Origin: a beta proteobacterium AAP51 | GTDB taxonomy: Bacteria > Pseudomonadota > Gammaproteobacteria > Burkholderiales > Burkholderiaceae_C | Reading direction: 5' to 3' | Assembly (NCBI GenBank): GCA_001295905.1 | Contig: LJHT01000027.1 | Span: 46,327 to 110,326 of the forward strand | DNA length: 64,000 nucleotides | Part shown: piece by piece, positions 8,189-16,614 of the stretch | Numbering within the stretch: position 1 is the first letter of the stretch | How the letters are laid out: each line of letters starts with the position of its first letter | Program-made: the position numbers and the translations under genes | The notes under the pieces: model-generated | Databases searched by the model: none | Seen by the model: the letters and a program-made list of their open reading frames with translations, nothing else | Told to the model about the DNA's origin: nothing

Positions 8189-8596
8189 ATGCCCATCTTC
8201 ACCACCCTGCGCCACACCCGCCGCCTCACCGGCGCGTGGCTGCTTGGCGTGCTGCTGGCCTTGCTGCCCCTGCGCGGCTGGGCCGAGGTGCTGATGCACA
8301 CCGGCGGGCACGCGCCAGCCCAGGCGGCCGAAGCCGCAACGTGGATGCCACCCTGCCACGCCGCCATGGCCGAAGAAGCCGGTGCCGAAGCCAGCGGCGG
8401 GGCATCTGGCGAAACGCCCCCGGCGGCCGAATCTGGCCAGGCCTGTTCACTCTGCGCCTTGTGCCACGCCACCGCCTTGTGCGCGAATGAGGCCACCGTG
8501 GAAGCCAGCCCCACAGTGATGGCGGCGCCTTCGTCTGCGCCTGCCGGCCACGGCCCGCCGGCGCTGCCCCTGCCCGAGCGCCCGCCGCGGGTCTGA
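8189..8596 (+). CDS. Cys-rich exported protein, DUF2946-like, metal cluster
   Basis: The 135-aa protein has an N-terminal signal peptide or helix (residues about 12-32, LTGAWLLGVLLALLPLRGWA). The mature part holds Cys56 followed by a C86-x2-C89-x2-C92-H motif and C98, in a Pro/Ala/Glu-rich background. The architecture resembles DUF2946-type proteins that occur beside heavy-metal genes. It is the first of four co-oriented genes that end with an HMA protein and a MerT-like protein, so a role in periplasmic metal handling is inferred from context. The ORF is short and low in sequence complexity, so the family name is tentative. Confidence 0.6.
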   Translation: MPIFTTLRHTRRLTGAWLLGVLLALLPLRGWAEVLMHTGGHAPAQAAEAATWMPPCHAAMAEEAGAEASGGASGETPPAAESGQACSLCALCHATALCANEATVEASPTVMAAPSSAPAGHGPPALPLPERPPRV

Positions 8597-8744
8597 ACCA
8601 GCCCTCTTGGCCGCCTGGTGGGTTGATGCCCGCTGCAGGCGATATCTCTGGTGGCGCCAGCCCTCGCGCCGAACTAGCGTTCGGGCTTCCGCCAGCCGTG
8701 CACGGCCCTTCGGCCGCGCACGTGCAGCCTCCGTCAGGACAAGT

Positions 8745-9452
8745 ATGAATCCATTCCCCCACCCGGTGCGTGCGCCCCGCCTTGCCGCCTGGGCCCTGGC
8801 CCTGGCCTCGCTGGGCCTGCATGGCACCGCCTCGGCCCTGCCCATGGGCCACTACGAAAGCTGGATGCTGATGCTGGACAGCACGCCCGCCAGCCGCAGC
8901 TTCTCCGCCAACTACGCCGTGGCCCAGACCTGGGCCCCCGGCGGCACGCTGCGCCGCTGGCAGGAGCCCGTGGACCACGGCGCCAGCCTGCTGCGTGAAA
9001 GCGCCGGCCTCAGCCTCACGCACCGGCTGCACCGCTGGAATCTGCCGCATGCGCAGGCCAACCTGTGGCTGGTGGGCGATGCCGGCCAGGTGCGGCGCGC
9101 TGCAGGCCATGGCCGCACTGGCGGCCAAGGGGGCTACGGCTCGCTGGCCTTCATGGCCGACTACGAAACCACCCGGGTCTACTTCGGCGGCAGCATCAAG
9201 GCGCTGCGCGGCGAAGACAGCCTGCGGCACAACGTGGCCCGGCTGCGTACCGGCTTTTCGTTCTGGGAGGCCGAATACGAAGGCATCCAGCCCTGGCTGC
9301 TGGTGGAAGCCGAACGCACGCGCTATAGCGCGGGTTCGATGCGTGAAGGCACCTTGTTCACCCCCATGCTGCGGTTCATCCACCGCCGCTGGTTTGTCGA
9401 ACTCGGGGTCAACCGCGAAGGCGGCATGTTCAACCTGATGTTCAACCACTGA
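8745..9452 (+). CDS. Exported hypothetical protein in metal-handling cluster
   Basis: The 235-aa protein has a signal peptide (about residues 1-28, ending ASA) followed by a sequence rich in alternating aromatic and polar residues. Examples are YESWMLMLDST, a region near GGYGSLAFMADYETTRVYFGG, and a C-terminus ending FNLMFNH. This suggests a beta-rich periplasmic or outer-membrane protein. I do not recognise the family. ATG 8745 is chosen because it begins the signal peptide; the upstream in-frame extension to 8607 is Arg-rich and unlikely. The HMA gene follows after 29 bases. Confidence 0.7.
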   Translation: MNPFPHPVRAPRLAAWALALASLGLHGTASALPMGHYESWMLMLDSTPASRSFSANYAVAQTWAPGGTLRRWQEPVDHGASLLRESAGLSLTHRLHRWNLPHAQANLWLVGDAGQVRRAAGHGRTGGQGGYGSLAFMADYETTRVYFGGSIKALRGEDSLRHNVARLRTGFSFWEAEYEGIQPWLLVEAERTRYSAGSMREGTLFTPMLRFIHRRWFVELGVNREGGMFNLMFNH

Positions 9453-9481
9453 CCCTCGTTCAACCCTTTCAGGAGTTCCTC

Positions 9482-9853
9482 ATGAAAAAGTTCTTCGCCC
9501 TGCTGGCCCTGGTGGCCGTCCCCTTCGGTTTCTTCGGCACTGCCCAGGCCCAGAGCGCGGCACCAGCCGCCACGGCCGCGGCCGATGCCGGCACCGTCAA
9601 GTTCTCGGTCAACGGCATGGTCTGCGCGTTCTGCGCGCAGGGCATCGAGAAACGCCTCACGAAGATGAGCGAGACCGGGCCGCTCTACATCAACCTGGCG
9701 CAGAAGGTCGTCGCGGTGCAACCCAAGCCGGGCCAGCGCATCGACATCGCCAAGGTCAAGGCCGAGATCGTGGAGGCGGGCTACGAGGTCACCGCCACGG
9801 AGTCCGTGCCCATGACGGTGGCAGCCATCCGCGCCGAGATGAAAAAGAAATGA
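9482..9853 (+). CDS. Periplasmic heavy-metal-associated (HMA) domain protein
   Basis: The 123-aa protein has a cleavable signal peptide (residues 1 to about 24, ending in AQAQ) and one HMA domain with the metal motif G-M-V-C48-A-F-C51. This is a MerP-like layout for binding soft metals (Cu, Hg, Cd or similar). An AGGAG-type site precedes the ATG. Its stop overlaps the start of the next gene by four bases (ATGA), showing translational coupling to a MerT-like membrane protein. The metal itself cannot be told from sequence. Confidence 0.87.
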   Translation: MKKFFALLALVAVPFGFFGTAQAQSAAPAATAAADAGTVKFSVNGMVCAFCAQGIEKRLTKMSETGPLYINLAQKVVAVQPKPGQRIDIAKVKAEIVEAGYEVTATESVPMTVAAIRAEMKKK

Positions 9854-10326
9854 GTGCCGGACGGACGACACCGCCCTTGCCGCCATCGTCACGCCCGCCG
9901 CAGGCCGGGCCTTCGCTGGCCAGCGATGGCCAGGCCGAGCTGCGCCAGTCGGCCTTCTCGGCCTGGTTATCGCTGCTGGCCAGCGGGGGCACCCTCGTGT
10001 GCTGCGCCTTGCCGGCCCTGCTGGTGATGCTGGGTGCGGGCGCCGCCCTGTCGGGGCTGGTGTCGGCGGTGCCGCAGATCGTCTGGCTGAGCGAGCACAA
10101 GGGCTGGGTCTTCGGCAGCGCCAGCGTGCTGATGCTGGCCGGCGGCTGGCTGCAGTGGCGCAACCGCACGGCGCCTTGCCCGCTCGACCCCCAGCTGCGC
10201 GCCGCCTGCCTGCGCACCCGGCGCTGGTCGCTCGGCGTCTACCTGGCGTCGTTGCTGCTGCTGGCCGTGGGCGCGGCCTTCGCCTTCGTGCTGCCCTGGT
10301 GGATGGGCGCCACGGCAGGCGGCTGA
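9850..10326 (+). CDS. MerT-like membrane protein, putative metal transporter
   Basis: The 158-aa protein has three hydrophobic segments (about residues 38-80, 86-105 and 128-152). The first helix carries adjacent cysteines C51-C52 in LVCCALPALLV, as in MerT-type mercuric transporters. The last helix ends in LPWWMG. It is coupled by an ATGA overlap to the periplasmic HMA protein, mirroring merT-merP, though no merA or merR is present nearby. The substrate is unknown and may be copper or another soft metal. Confidence 0.7.
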   Translation: MSAGRTTPPLPPSSRPPQAGPSLASDGQAELRQSAFSAWLSLLASGGTLVCCALPALLVMLGAGAALSGLVSAVPQIVWLSEHKGWVFGSASVLMLAGGWLQWRNRTAPCPLDPQLRAACLRTRRWSLGVYLASLLLLAVGAAFAFVLPWWMGATAGG

Positions 10327-10364
10327 GCGATGGGGCGGCGGCCCACGGTGAATTCGGCAAGCCT

Positions 10365-10370
10365 GACAAT
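10365..10370 (+). promoter_or_regulatory. Candidate -10 of ubiX (leaderless arrangement)
   Basis: GACAAT ends 6 bases before the ubiX ATG at 10377. Transcription would start at or within one base of the ATG. No clear -35 is seen. Confidence 0.35.
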
Positions 10371-10376
10371 GCCCGC

Positions 10377-11027
10377 ATGCCTGCCCCAGACACCGCTGCC
10401 GCCGCCCCCCGCCGCCTGATCATTGCCATCTCGGGCGCGTCGGGCGCCATCTACGGCGTGCGCGCGCTGCAGATGCTGCGGGCGCTGGGTGGCATCGAGA
10501 CCCACCTCATCCTCACGCCCTCGGGGGCACGCACGCTGGTCGAGGAAACCGAGCACACTGTGGCCGATGTGCGCGCCATGGCCGACGTGGTGCACAGCCC
10601 GCGCGACATCGGCGCCACCGTGTCTTCTGGCTCCTTCCGCACGCTGGGCATGCTGGTGGCGCCTTGCTCCATCAAGACGCTGAGCGGCATCGCCCACTGC
10701 TACAACGACGAACTGGTGGTGCGTGCCGCCGATGTCTGCCTGAAGGAACGCCGCCGCGTGGTGCTGCTGCTGCGCGAAACCCCGCTGCACGCCGGCCACA
10801 TCGCGCTGATGGACCAGGCCACGCGCAACGGCGCGGTGATCATGCCGCCGGTGCCGGCCTTCTACCAGCGGCCGGCCACGGTGCAGGACATCGTCGACCA
10901 GACGGTGGGCCGTGCGCTCGACCTGTTCGAGATCGACAGCCCGGCCGTCAAGCGCTGGGACGGCGGGCAGCGCAGCCGCCCGCGCGGCGAAGGGGCTGGC
11001 GACGACGCCGGCCCGGCGCAGGATTGA
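10377..11027 (+). CDS. ubiX: UbiX family flavin prenyltransferase
   Basis: This enzyme attaches a dimethylallyl group to FMN, making the prenyl-FMN cofactor used by UbiD-type decarboxylases. The 216-aa protein has the N-terminal ISGASGAIYGVRAL FMN-binding loop, the SSGSFRT segment, the PCSIKTLSGIA helix and the RETPLH motif that binds the prenyl phosphate. The last 20 residues are a disordered Arg/Gly-rich tail beyond the usual end. No ubiD is adjacent in this window. ATG 10377 is in frame and matches family N-termini; the ATG at 10369 is out of frame. Confidence 0.93.
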   Translation: MPAPDTAAAAPRRLIIAISGASGAIYGVRALQMLRALGGIETHLILTPSGARTLVEETEHTVADVRAMADVVHSPRDIGATVSSGSFRTLGMLVAPCSIKTLSGIAHCYNDELVVRAADVCLKERRRVVLLLRETPLHAGHIALMDQATRNGAVIMPPVPAFYQRPATVQDIVDQTVGRALDLFEIDSPAVKRWDGGQRSRPRGEGAGDDAGPAQD

Positions 11028-11035
11028 GCCGCGCC

Positions 11036-12382
11036 ATGGCCCCACCGCTGTACCGCCAGAGCGCCACCACGCTGGCGCAGGCCCTGGCCCGGGGTGAACT
11101 GCAGGCCGAGGCCCTGTGCACGGCCCTGGCTCAGCGCGCCCAGGCGCTGGAACCCCGGCTGCACGCCTGGGCCGCGCTGGATGTGCCGGCCGCCCGCCGC
11201 CAGGCCCGCGCGCTCGACCAGGCCCTGGCCGCCGGTGCCGCACCGGGCCTGCTGCACGGCCTGCCGCTGGGCGTGAAGGACAACATCGACACCGCCGGCC
11301 TGGCCACCGCCTACGGCTCTTCGCTCTATGCCGGCCACGTGCCCCAGGCCGATGCGGCCGTGGTCGCGCTGGCGCGCGCCGCCGGCGCCTGGGTGCTGGG
11401 CAAGACGGCCTGCACCGAGTTCGCCAACATGCACCCCTGCGCCACGCGCAACCCGCACGCGGCGGCGCACACGCCGGGCGGTTCTTCGAGCGGCTCCTGC
11501 GCGGCTGTGGCGGCAGGCGCGGTGCCGCTGGCGCTGGGCACGCAGACGGCGGGCTCGGTGATACGGCCGGCCGCCTTCTGCGGCATCGTCGGCTATAAGC
11601 CCACGCCGCGCCGCCTGCCCCGCGCGGGCGCCAAGCCGAACTCCGACACGCTGGACGAGGTGGGTGTGTTCGCCCGCAGCGTGGCCGATGCGGCGCTGCT
11701 GGCCGGCGCTTTGGGTGCGTTTGGAGCTCGTGGCGCTCATGGCGCTGATCGCGCCAAGGTCCCCACGCACGACGCCCCGCCCCGCCTGGCCGTGAGCCTC
11801 AGCCCACGGGCCGACGCCCTGTCACCCGCCATGGTGGCGATGGTGGAAGCCGCCGCAGCACGTCTGTCGAACGCCGGTGCCAAGGTGCAACTGGCGGCCT
11901 GGCCCGCTGGCTTCGACGCGCTCTTCGAAGCGCAGCGCCGCGTGCAGACCTTCGAAACCGCCCGTGCATTGGCGCCCGAGCTGCAATACCGCCGCCGGCG
12001 GCTCTCGCGCGCCCTGCTGGCGCTGCTGGATGAAGGGCGGGCCTTGCCAGCGGCCGACTACGCCGCAGCCTTGCACACGGCGCAAGCCTGTTCACAGCGC
12101 CTGGACGAACTGTTCGGCCCGGCCGAGGTGCTGTTGACGCCTGCCGCCCCCGGCGCTGCCCCGCGCACGCTGAAACACACCGGCGACCCGCTCTTCAACC
12201 GCCCCTGGCAGTTGCTGGGCTGCCCTTGCATCACGGTGCCGGGCGGTCTGGACGAGGCCGGCCTGCCGCTGGGCCTGCAGCTGGTGGCGCGGCCCGGGCG
12301 TGATGCCGAGCTCTTCGCCGCCGCCGCCTGGGTGGCGGCGGTGTTGGACAGCGAAGTCATCAGCCACCTCGCCTGCGCCTGA
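11036..12382 (+). CDS. Amidase signature family protein
   Basis: The 448-aa serine amidase has the Ser-cisSer-Lys triad of the signature family. Lys81 lies in GVKDNID, cis-Ser150 begins the GGSSSGS loop, and the nucleophile Ser174 lies in TQTAGSVIRPA. The spacings (69 and 24 residues) match characterised family members. The substrate is unknown; the GatA subunit is unlikely because gatB and gatC are absent and the C-terminal part is shorter. The start lies 8 bases after the ubiX stop, so the two are probably co-transcribed. A strong hairpin follows 12 bases after the stop. Confidence 0.88.
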   Translation: MAPPLYRQSATTLAQALARGELQAEALCTALAQRAQALEPRLHAWAALDVPAARRQARALDQALAAGAAPGLLHGLPLGVKDNIDTAGLATAYGSSLYAGHVPQADAAVVALARAAGAWVLGKTACTEFANMHPCATRNPHAAAHTPGGSSSGSCAAVAAGAVPLALGTQTAGSVIRPAAFCGIVGYKPTPRRLPRAGAKPNSDTLDEVGVFARSVADAALLAGALGAFGARGAHGADRAKVPTHDAPPRLAVSLSPRADALSPAMVAMVEAAAARLSNAGAKVQLAAWPAGFDALFEAQRRVQTFETARALAPELQYRRRRLSRALLALLDEGRALPAADYAAALHTAQACSQRLDELFGPAEVLLTPAAPGAAPRTLKHTGDPLFNRPWQLLGCPCITVPGGLDEAGLPLGLQLVARPGRDAELFAAAAWVAAVLDSEVISHLACA

Positions 12383-12393
12383 GCGCGCTGAAT

Positions 12394-12425
12394 CGCCGCA
12401 CCGCAAGCTGGCCTGCGGTGCGGCG
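12394..12425. terminator. Strong 12-bp hairpin between convergent amidase and DUF4136 genes
   Basis: CGCCGCACCGCA and TGCGGTGCGGCG are perfectly complementary around an 8-base loop (AGCTGGCC). It lies in the 90-base convergent gap. There is no T-tract, so it may act as a bidirectional or Rho-aided terminator, or as a 3'-end stabiliser. Confidence 0.6.
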
Positions 12426-12472
12426 CGTCCGACACGCCATCAGGGCGCCGTCAGCGCGCCCTCAATGCGCCT

Positions 12473-13099
12473 TCAAGGCGCAGAGCCGACTTCCACCACC
12501 ACGCGGCGGGGGTTCATGCCCAGGCGCGGAAAGTCCATCAGCGAAGCCTGGAACAGCGCGCTGTACAGCTCCACACCCGCTCGGCTGCCGGTTTCGGCCG
12601 AAGCCCGGGTTTCGTAGAGCGGCTTGCCGCTGGCGCGGTCGCGCAGCAGCAGCGCCACCTGGCTTTCGTAGCGCGGGAAGTCGTAGCGCATGCTCAGGTT
12701 CCAGCGCGGGGCCAGCCAGGGCCCGTGGCGCCAGTAGCCGAAGCCGCCGCGCCACCAGATGGGGTCGTCCCAGGGGCTGCTGATGGTGCGGCTGTCGCGG
12801 GCGCCCACCTGCACCAGCACGTCCGGTGCCTGGCCCTCGGCCGCGGGTTTGAAACCGGCCTTTTCCAGCGCCGGCCGGGCGGCGTTCTCCAGCAACTCGG
12901 TCTCGGCCGCCTGCGCCTGCTGCGAGGGCAGGCGCTCGAAGGCGTAGGTGCCGGCCTGGCGCTCGGCCGGCCACTCGCCGAAGCTGGACACCTCGGTGCT
13001 CAGGCTGCGCAGGGCGGCGCAGCCGCTCAGCGCCAGAGCGCCGGCCAGCAGGCCGCCCAGCATCAACCGGCGGGCCAGCGAACTCGTGTTTGCATGCAT
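12473..13099 (-). CDS. DUF4136 domain lipoprotein
   Basis: The 208-aa protein begins with a lipoprotein signal, with lipobox LSGC near residue 27. The mature part has DUF4136 features: an early TYAFERLP strand, an x-D-V-L-V-Q-V strand before a Trp/Gly/Tyr-rich insertion (DPIWWRGGFGYWRHGPW), then LLLRDRASGKPLYETRA. It is probably attached to the outer membrane, with function unknown. It is the last gene of the SDR-folB-ttcA unit, starting 3 bases after ttcA. Co-expression with tRNA thiolation is therefore likely, but no functional link is known. Confidence 0.87.
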   Translation of the reverse strand: MHANTSSLARRLMLGGLLAGALALSGCAALRSLSTEVSSFGEWPAERQAGTYAFERLPSQQAQAAETELLENAARPALEKAGFKPAAEGQAPDVLVQVGARDSRTISSPWDDPIWWRGGFGYWRHGPWLAPRWNLSMRYDFPRYESQVALLLRDRASGKPLYETRASAETGSRAGVELYSALFQASLMDFPRLGMNPRRVVVEVGSAP

Positions 13100-13102
13100 G
13101 GG

Positions 13103-14026
13103 TCAGTCCTCCTGCTCGTCTTCACGGCCCAGGTGCAGATGCACCCGGCCCGGCGCGGGCGCTGGAGCGCAAGGCTCCTCGTCGAAGGCGATATCGCCTT
13201 CGGCGCTGGCCACGCCGGTGGGTGTGATCGTCGTGAAGGGGTAGAGGTTCCGGTCCATCAGGTGCGAAGGCACCACGTGGGCCATCGCGCGCAGCATGTT
13301 GTCGGTGCGGCCGGGGTACTGGCGCTCCCACTCGCGCACCATCTTCTTCACCTGCACGCGCTGCAGGTCGCTCTGGCTGCCGCACAGCGTGCACGGGATG
13401 ATGGGGAACTGGCGGTGCACCGCCCACTTCTCCAGGTCGGTCTCGGCCACGTAGGCCAGGGGGCGGATGACGGTGTGCTGGCCGTTGTCGCTGACAAGCT
13501 TGGCCGGCATGCCCTTCAGCCGGCCGCCGAAGAACATGTTCATCAGCATCGTCACCACCATGTCGTCGCGGTGGTGGCCGAGGGCGATCTTGGTGGCGCC
13601 CAACTCGCCCGCCACGCGGTAGAGGATGCCGCGTCGCAGCCGGCTGCACAGGCTGCACATCGTCTGGCCCTCGGGCACCAGCTTCTTGACGATGCTGTAG
13701 GTGTCCTGGTTCTCGATGTGGAAGGGCACGCCGCGCTGCGTGAGGTACTCGGGCAGCACGTGTTCGGGAAAGCCGGGCTGCTTCTGGTCGAGGTTGACGG
13801 CGATCAGCTCGAAGTCGATGGGCGCGCGTTCGCGCAGGCCCAGCAGGATGTCGAGCATGGCGTAGCTGTCCTTGCCCCCGCTCAGGCACACCATGACCTT
13901 GTCGCCGGCTTCGATCATGTTGAAGTCGACGATGGCCTGGCCCACCTGGCGGTGCAGGCGCTTGCTCAGTTTCTGCATCGACACCGCCAGCTTCTTGGCG
14001 GGGTGGAATTCGACGGGGGCGTTCAT
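13103..14026 (-). CDS. ttcA: tRNA 2-thiocytidine(32) synthetase TtcA
   Basis: This enzyme thiolates cytidine 32 of certain tRNAs using ATP and a [4Fe-4S] cluster. The 307-aa protein has the PP-loop SGGKDS at residues 49-54. Two CxxC pairs supply cluster and sulfur ligands (C124/C127 in MCSLCSR and C212/C215 in PCTLCG), and the HHRDD motif is in between. The last 30 residues are an acidic, Pro/Ala-rich tail. It starts 4 bases after folB. Confidence 0.96.
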   Translation of the reverse strand: MNAPVEFHPAKKLAVSMQKLSKRLHRQVGQAIVDFNMIEAGDKVMVCLSGGKDSYAMLDILLGLRERAPIDFELIAVNLDQKQPGFPEHVLPEYLTQRGVPFHIENQDTYSIVKKLVPEGQTMCSLCSRLRRGILYRVAGELGATKIALGHHRDDMVVTMLMNMFFGGRLKGMPAKLVSDNGQHTVIRPLAYVAETDLEKWAVHRQFPIIPCTLCGSQSDLQRVQVKKMVREWERQYPGRTDNMLRAMAHVVPSHLMDRNLYPFTTITPTGVASAEGDIAFDEEPCAPAPAPGRVHLHLGREDEQED

Positions 14027-14030
14027 CGGG

Positions 14031-14426
14031 TCAGGCTTCTTTCATGCCGAAAACTTCCACGCCCACGGCCTCGCAGTCGGGGTAGACATCGGGCTTGGCG
14101 GTGGAAACGCGGGCTGCCCGCACGCGGGGGTGGGCCAGCATCAGCGCCAGCACGTCGTCGGCCAGCGTTTCCTGCAGGTGGATGTGGCCCTTGGAAACGC
14201 GTTCCATCACGCTGCGGCGGATGAAGTCGTAGTCCACCACCTCGTCCAGCTTGTCGGCCTTGGGCGTGCTGAGCTCCAGCGGGATGTAGAGGTCGACGTT
14301 GATCAGCACGCGCTGCTCGCCCTTCTTCTCGAAGTCGTGCACGCCGATGTTGATCCACACGGCGTAGTCGCGCAGGAACAGCCGGCGGCAGTCCATCAGG
14401 CTGGGGTGGTTCAGCAGGCTTTGCAT
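14031..14426 (-). CDS. folB: Dihydroneopterin aldolase
   Basis: This 131-aa FolB-type enzyme converts 7,8-dihydroneopterin to 6-hydroxymethyl-dihydropterin in folate synthesis. Family landmarks are the N-terminal strand with [14 protein letters not shown] (substrate-binding Glu), the central VVDYDFI segment and the [16 protein letters not shown]-terminus. Its start codon shares one base with the stop of the upstream SDR (TGATG), indicating coupling to a likely pteridine reductase. Confidence 0.93.
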   Translation of the reverse strand: MQSLLNHPSLMDCRRLFLRDYAVWINIGVHDFEKKGEQRVLINVDLYIPLELSTPKADKLDEVVDYDFIRRSVMERVSKGHIHLQETLADDVLALMLAHPRVRAARVSTAKPDVYPDCEAVGVEVFGMKEA

Positions 14427-15211
14427 CAGGTGTCTTTCTTCTCTCGCGCCAGGAACATCACGTCCCGCGCCTGGGCCTGCAGGTGCTGGCCGCCATCGAC
14501 CAGCAAGGTGGTGCCGGTGACGGCGCGCGCCTCCAGCAGGTAGTGCACCGCGCGTGCCACATCGGCCGGGCTGGAACTGCGGCCCAGCGGCGTCATGGTG
14601 TGCGAGGCGCTGAATTCATCGCCGCTCATCTCGCCCGAGAGCAGCGTCACGCCCGGCGCCACGCCGCACACGCGCACGCGCGGGGCCAGCGCCTGCGCCA
14701 GAAGCGTGTTGGCGGCTTCCAGCGCGGCCTTGCTCAGGGTGTAGCTGAGGTAGTCGGGGTTGGGATTCCAGAGTTTCTGGTCGAGGATGTTGAGCACGCA
14801 GCCCTCGGCTTGTGCATCGCCGTCGGCCAGCAGGCGGTGCAGCGCACGCGCCAGCACGATGGCCGGCAGGGTGTTGGCGCGCCAGTGCGCTTCCATACGC
14901 CCGGCGCTGAAGCTGGCCACGTCGTCGTACTCGAAGAGCGAGGCGTTGTTCACCACGGCGTCCACGCGCCCGAAGGCGGCCTGCACGGCAGGCAGCAGCG
15001 CCTCGCACGCAGCTTCATCGGCCAGGTCGGCGGCGAAGGCCTGCGCCTGGCCCCCGGCCGCAGCGATGAGGGCCACGGTTTCGGCGGCGGCGCTGGCCGA
15101 GCTGCGGTAGTGCACGGCCACGCGCCAGCCTTGGGCGGCCAGGTGCAGGCTGATCTCGCGACCGATGCGCTGGGCGGCGCCGGTCACCAGCACGACGGGG
15201 CGGGTGTCCAT
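14426..15211 (-). CDS. SDR-family oxidoreductase, pteridine reductase (PTR1/FolM)-like
   Basis: The 261-aa short-chain dehydrogenase has the N-terminal TGAAQRIG loop (TGxxxRxG rather than the plain TGxxxGxG) and the active-site Tyr157-x3-Lys161. The usual catalytic Ser is replaced by Asp144 in NILDQ. The Arg in the cofactor loop and the Asp are the marks of PTR1/FolM-type pterin reductases that prefer NADPH. The overlap with folB supports a role in reducing dihydropterin or dihydrofolate species. The exact pterin substrate is an inference. Confidence 0.85.
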   Translation of the reverse strand: MDTRPVVLVTGAAQRIGREISLHLAAQGWRVAVHYRSSASAAAETVALIAAAGGQAQAFAADLADEAACEALLPAVQAAFGRVDAVVNNASLFEYDDVASFSAGRMEAHWRANTLPAIVLARALHRLLADGDAQAEGCVLNILDQKLWNPNPDYLSYTLSKAALEAANTLLAQALAPRVRVCGVAPGVTLLSGEMSGDEFSASHTMTPLGRSSSPADVARAVHYLLEARAVTGTTLLVDGGQHLQAQARDVMFLAREKKDT

Positions 15212-15263
15212 GTACGGGGAGGAAAGGAAAAAGGTGGGGCCGGGGAAAGCCGGCCTGGGTTTC

Positions 15264-15269
15264 TACAAT
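15264..15269 (+). promoter_or_regulatory. Candidate -10 of the MidA-type gene (leaderless arrangement)
   Basis: TACAAT (5 of 6 matches) ends 7 bases before ATG 15277. A start site at about 15277 would make the message leaderless and exclude the ATG at 15268, which lies inside the hexamer. Confidence 0.45.
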
Positions 15270-15276
15270 GCCGCGG

Positions 15277-16407
15277 ATGTCTGCACCCGGGGCCGAGAGT
15301 TTATCGGCGTGCCTCACCGAACGCCTGCGCACGGCCATCGCGGCCGAAGGCGGCTGGCTGGGCTTCGACCGCTTCATGGCCGAGGCGCTGTACGCGCCGG
15401 GGCTGGGCTACTACACCCGCGGCACGCCGGTTTTCGGCGCCATGCCGGCGCTGGGGGCGGGTGGCGCCGAGGCCGGCAGCGACTTCGTCACCGCGCCCGA
15501 GCTGTCGCCGCACTTCGGCCGCGCCCTGGCCCGCCAGCTGGGGCAGGCCCTGCAGGCCACCGGCACCCACGAGGTGCTGGAGTTCGGTGCCGGCTCGGGC
15601 GCGCTGGCCGAACAGCTGCTGGACAGCCTGGGCGCACACGTGCAGCGCTACACCATCGTGGATGTCTCGGGCACGCTGCAGGCGCGGCAGGCCGAGCGCC
15701 TGGCGCGTTTTGCGCCGCGCGTGCAATGGCTGAGTGCCTGGCCAGACACCATCGAAGCCGTGGTGGTGGGCAACGAGGTGCTGGACGCCATGCCCGTGCA
15801 ACTGCTGCACTTCGACGGCCGGCAATGGCAGGAACGCGGCGTGGCGCTGGAAGATGGCACGCTGGCCTGGGCCGACCGCCCGACCGCGCTGCGACCGCCC
15901 GGCGAGCACGGTTTCGTGCCGGGCACCGTGACCGAGATCCACCCGCAAGCCGAAGCCTTCATCCGCAGCCTGGCCGAGCGGCTGCAGCGCGGCGCAGCCT
16001 TCTTCATCGACTACGGTTTCCCCGAGGCCGAGTACTACCACCCGCAGCGCACCGGCGGCACGCTGATGTGCCACCGCGCCCACCGCTCGGACGCCGAGCC
16101 CCTGCTGGACGTGGGCAGCAAGGACATCACCGCGCACGTGAACTTCAGCGCCATTGCACTGGCCGGGCAAGACGCCGGCCTGCAGGTGCTGGGCTACACC
16201 AGCCAGGCGCGCTTCCTGCTGAATTGCGGCCTGCTCGAACTGCTGCAGGGCGCTGACATTCGCGCCAAGGCCATGGCGCAGAAGCTCATCACCGAACACG
16301 AGATGGGCGAGCTCTTCAAGGTGCTGGGTTTCGTGAAGGGTCCCGATGTCGGCGCTGACTTTGGTGCGATAGGTTTTGCGGCGGGCGACCGCTCGCACAC
16401 GCTGTAG
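15277..16407 (+). CDS. MidA/NDUFAF7-type SAM-dependent methyltransferase
   Basis: The 376-aa class I methyltransferase has the SAM motif EFGAGSGALAEQL and the family-specific features of MidA/NDUFAF7 proteins. These are an N-terminal FDRFMAEALYAPGLGYY segment, an FVTAPELSPHFG stretch and a late FFIDYGFPEAEYYHP motif. The mitochondrial relative methylates an Arg of complex I subunit NDUFS2, so a respiratory role is possible but unproved in bacteria. ATG 15268 is an alternative start three codons upstream. The gene is divergent from the SDR-folB operon and is followed by a small DUF2905 gene. Confidence 0.88.
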   Translation: MSAPGAESLSACLTERLRTAIAAEGGWLGFDRFMAEALYAPGLGYYTRGTPVFGAMPALGAGGAEAGSDFVTAPELSPHFGRALARQLGQALQATGTHEVLEFGAGSGALAEQLLDSLGAHVQRYTIVDVSGTLQARQAERLARFAPRVQWLSAWPDTIEAVVVGNEVLDAMPVQLLHFDGRQWQERGVALEDGTLAWADRPTALRPPGEHGFVPGTVTEIHPQAEAFIRSLAERLQRGAAFFIDYGFPEAEYYHPQRTGGTLMCHRAHRSDAEPLLDVGSKDITAHVNFSAIALAGQDAGLQVLGYTSQARFLLNCGLLELLQGADIRAKAMAQKLITEHEMGELFKVLGFVKGPDVGADFGAIGFAAGDRSHTL

Positions 16408-16422
16408 CTCGGGCCGAAGACC

Positions 16423-16614
16423 ATGCGCTGGCTGCTCATCTTCCTGCTGGCTTCGTTGTTCTTCAACGTGCTGCACGGCTGGCTGCGCAAGATCGGCCTC
16501 GGCCGGCTGCCCGGCGACTTCAGCTTCAAGGTGCGCGGACGTGAATGGCACGTGCCGCTCGCCAGCAGCGTGGTGCTCAGCGTGCTGGCGATGCTGCTGG
16601 GTCTGATGTTCTAA
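16423..16614 (+). CDS. DUF2905 small membrane protein
   Basis: The 63-aa protein has two hydrophobic segments (residues 2-17 and 47-62) joined by GLGRLPGDFSFKVRGREWHVPLASS. The RLPGD motif and the short two-helix hairpin are diagnostic of DUF2905. Its function is unknown. It starts 15 bases after the methyltransferase, and its last 38 bases overlap the 3' end of the convergent cca gene. Confidence 0.85.
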   Translation: MRWLLIFLLASLFFNVLHGWLRKIGLGRLPGDFSFKVRGREWHVPLASSVVLSVLAMLLGLMF

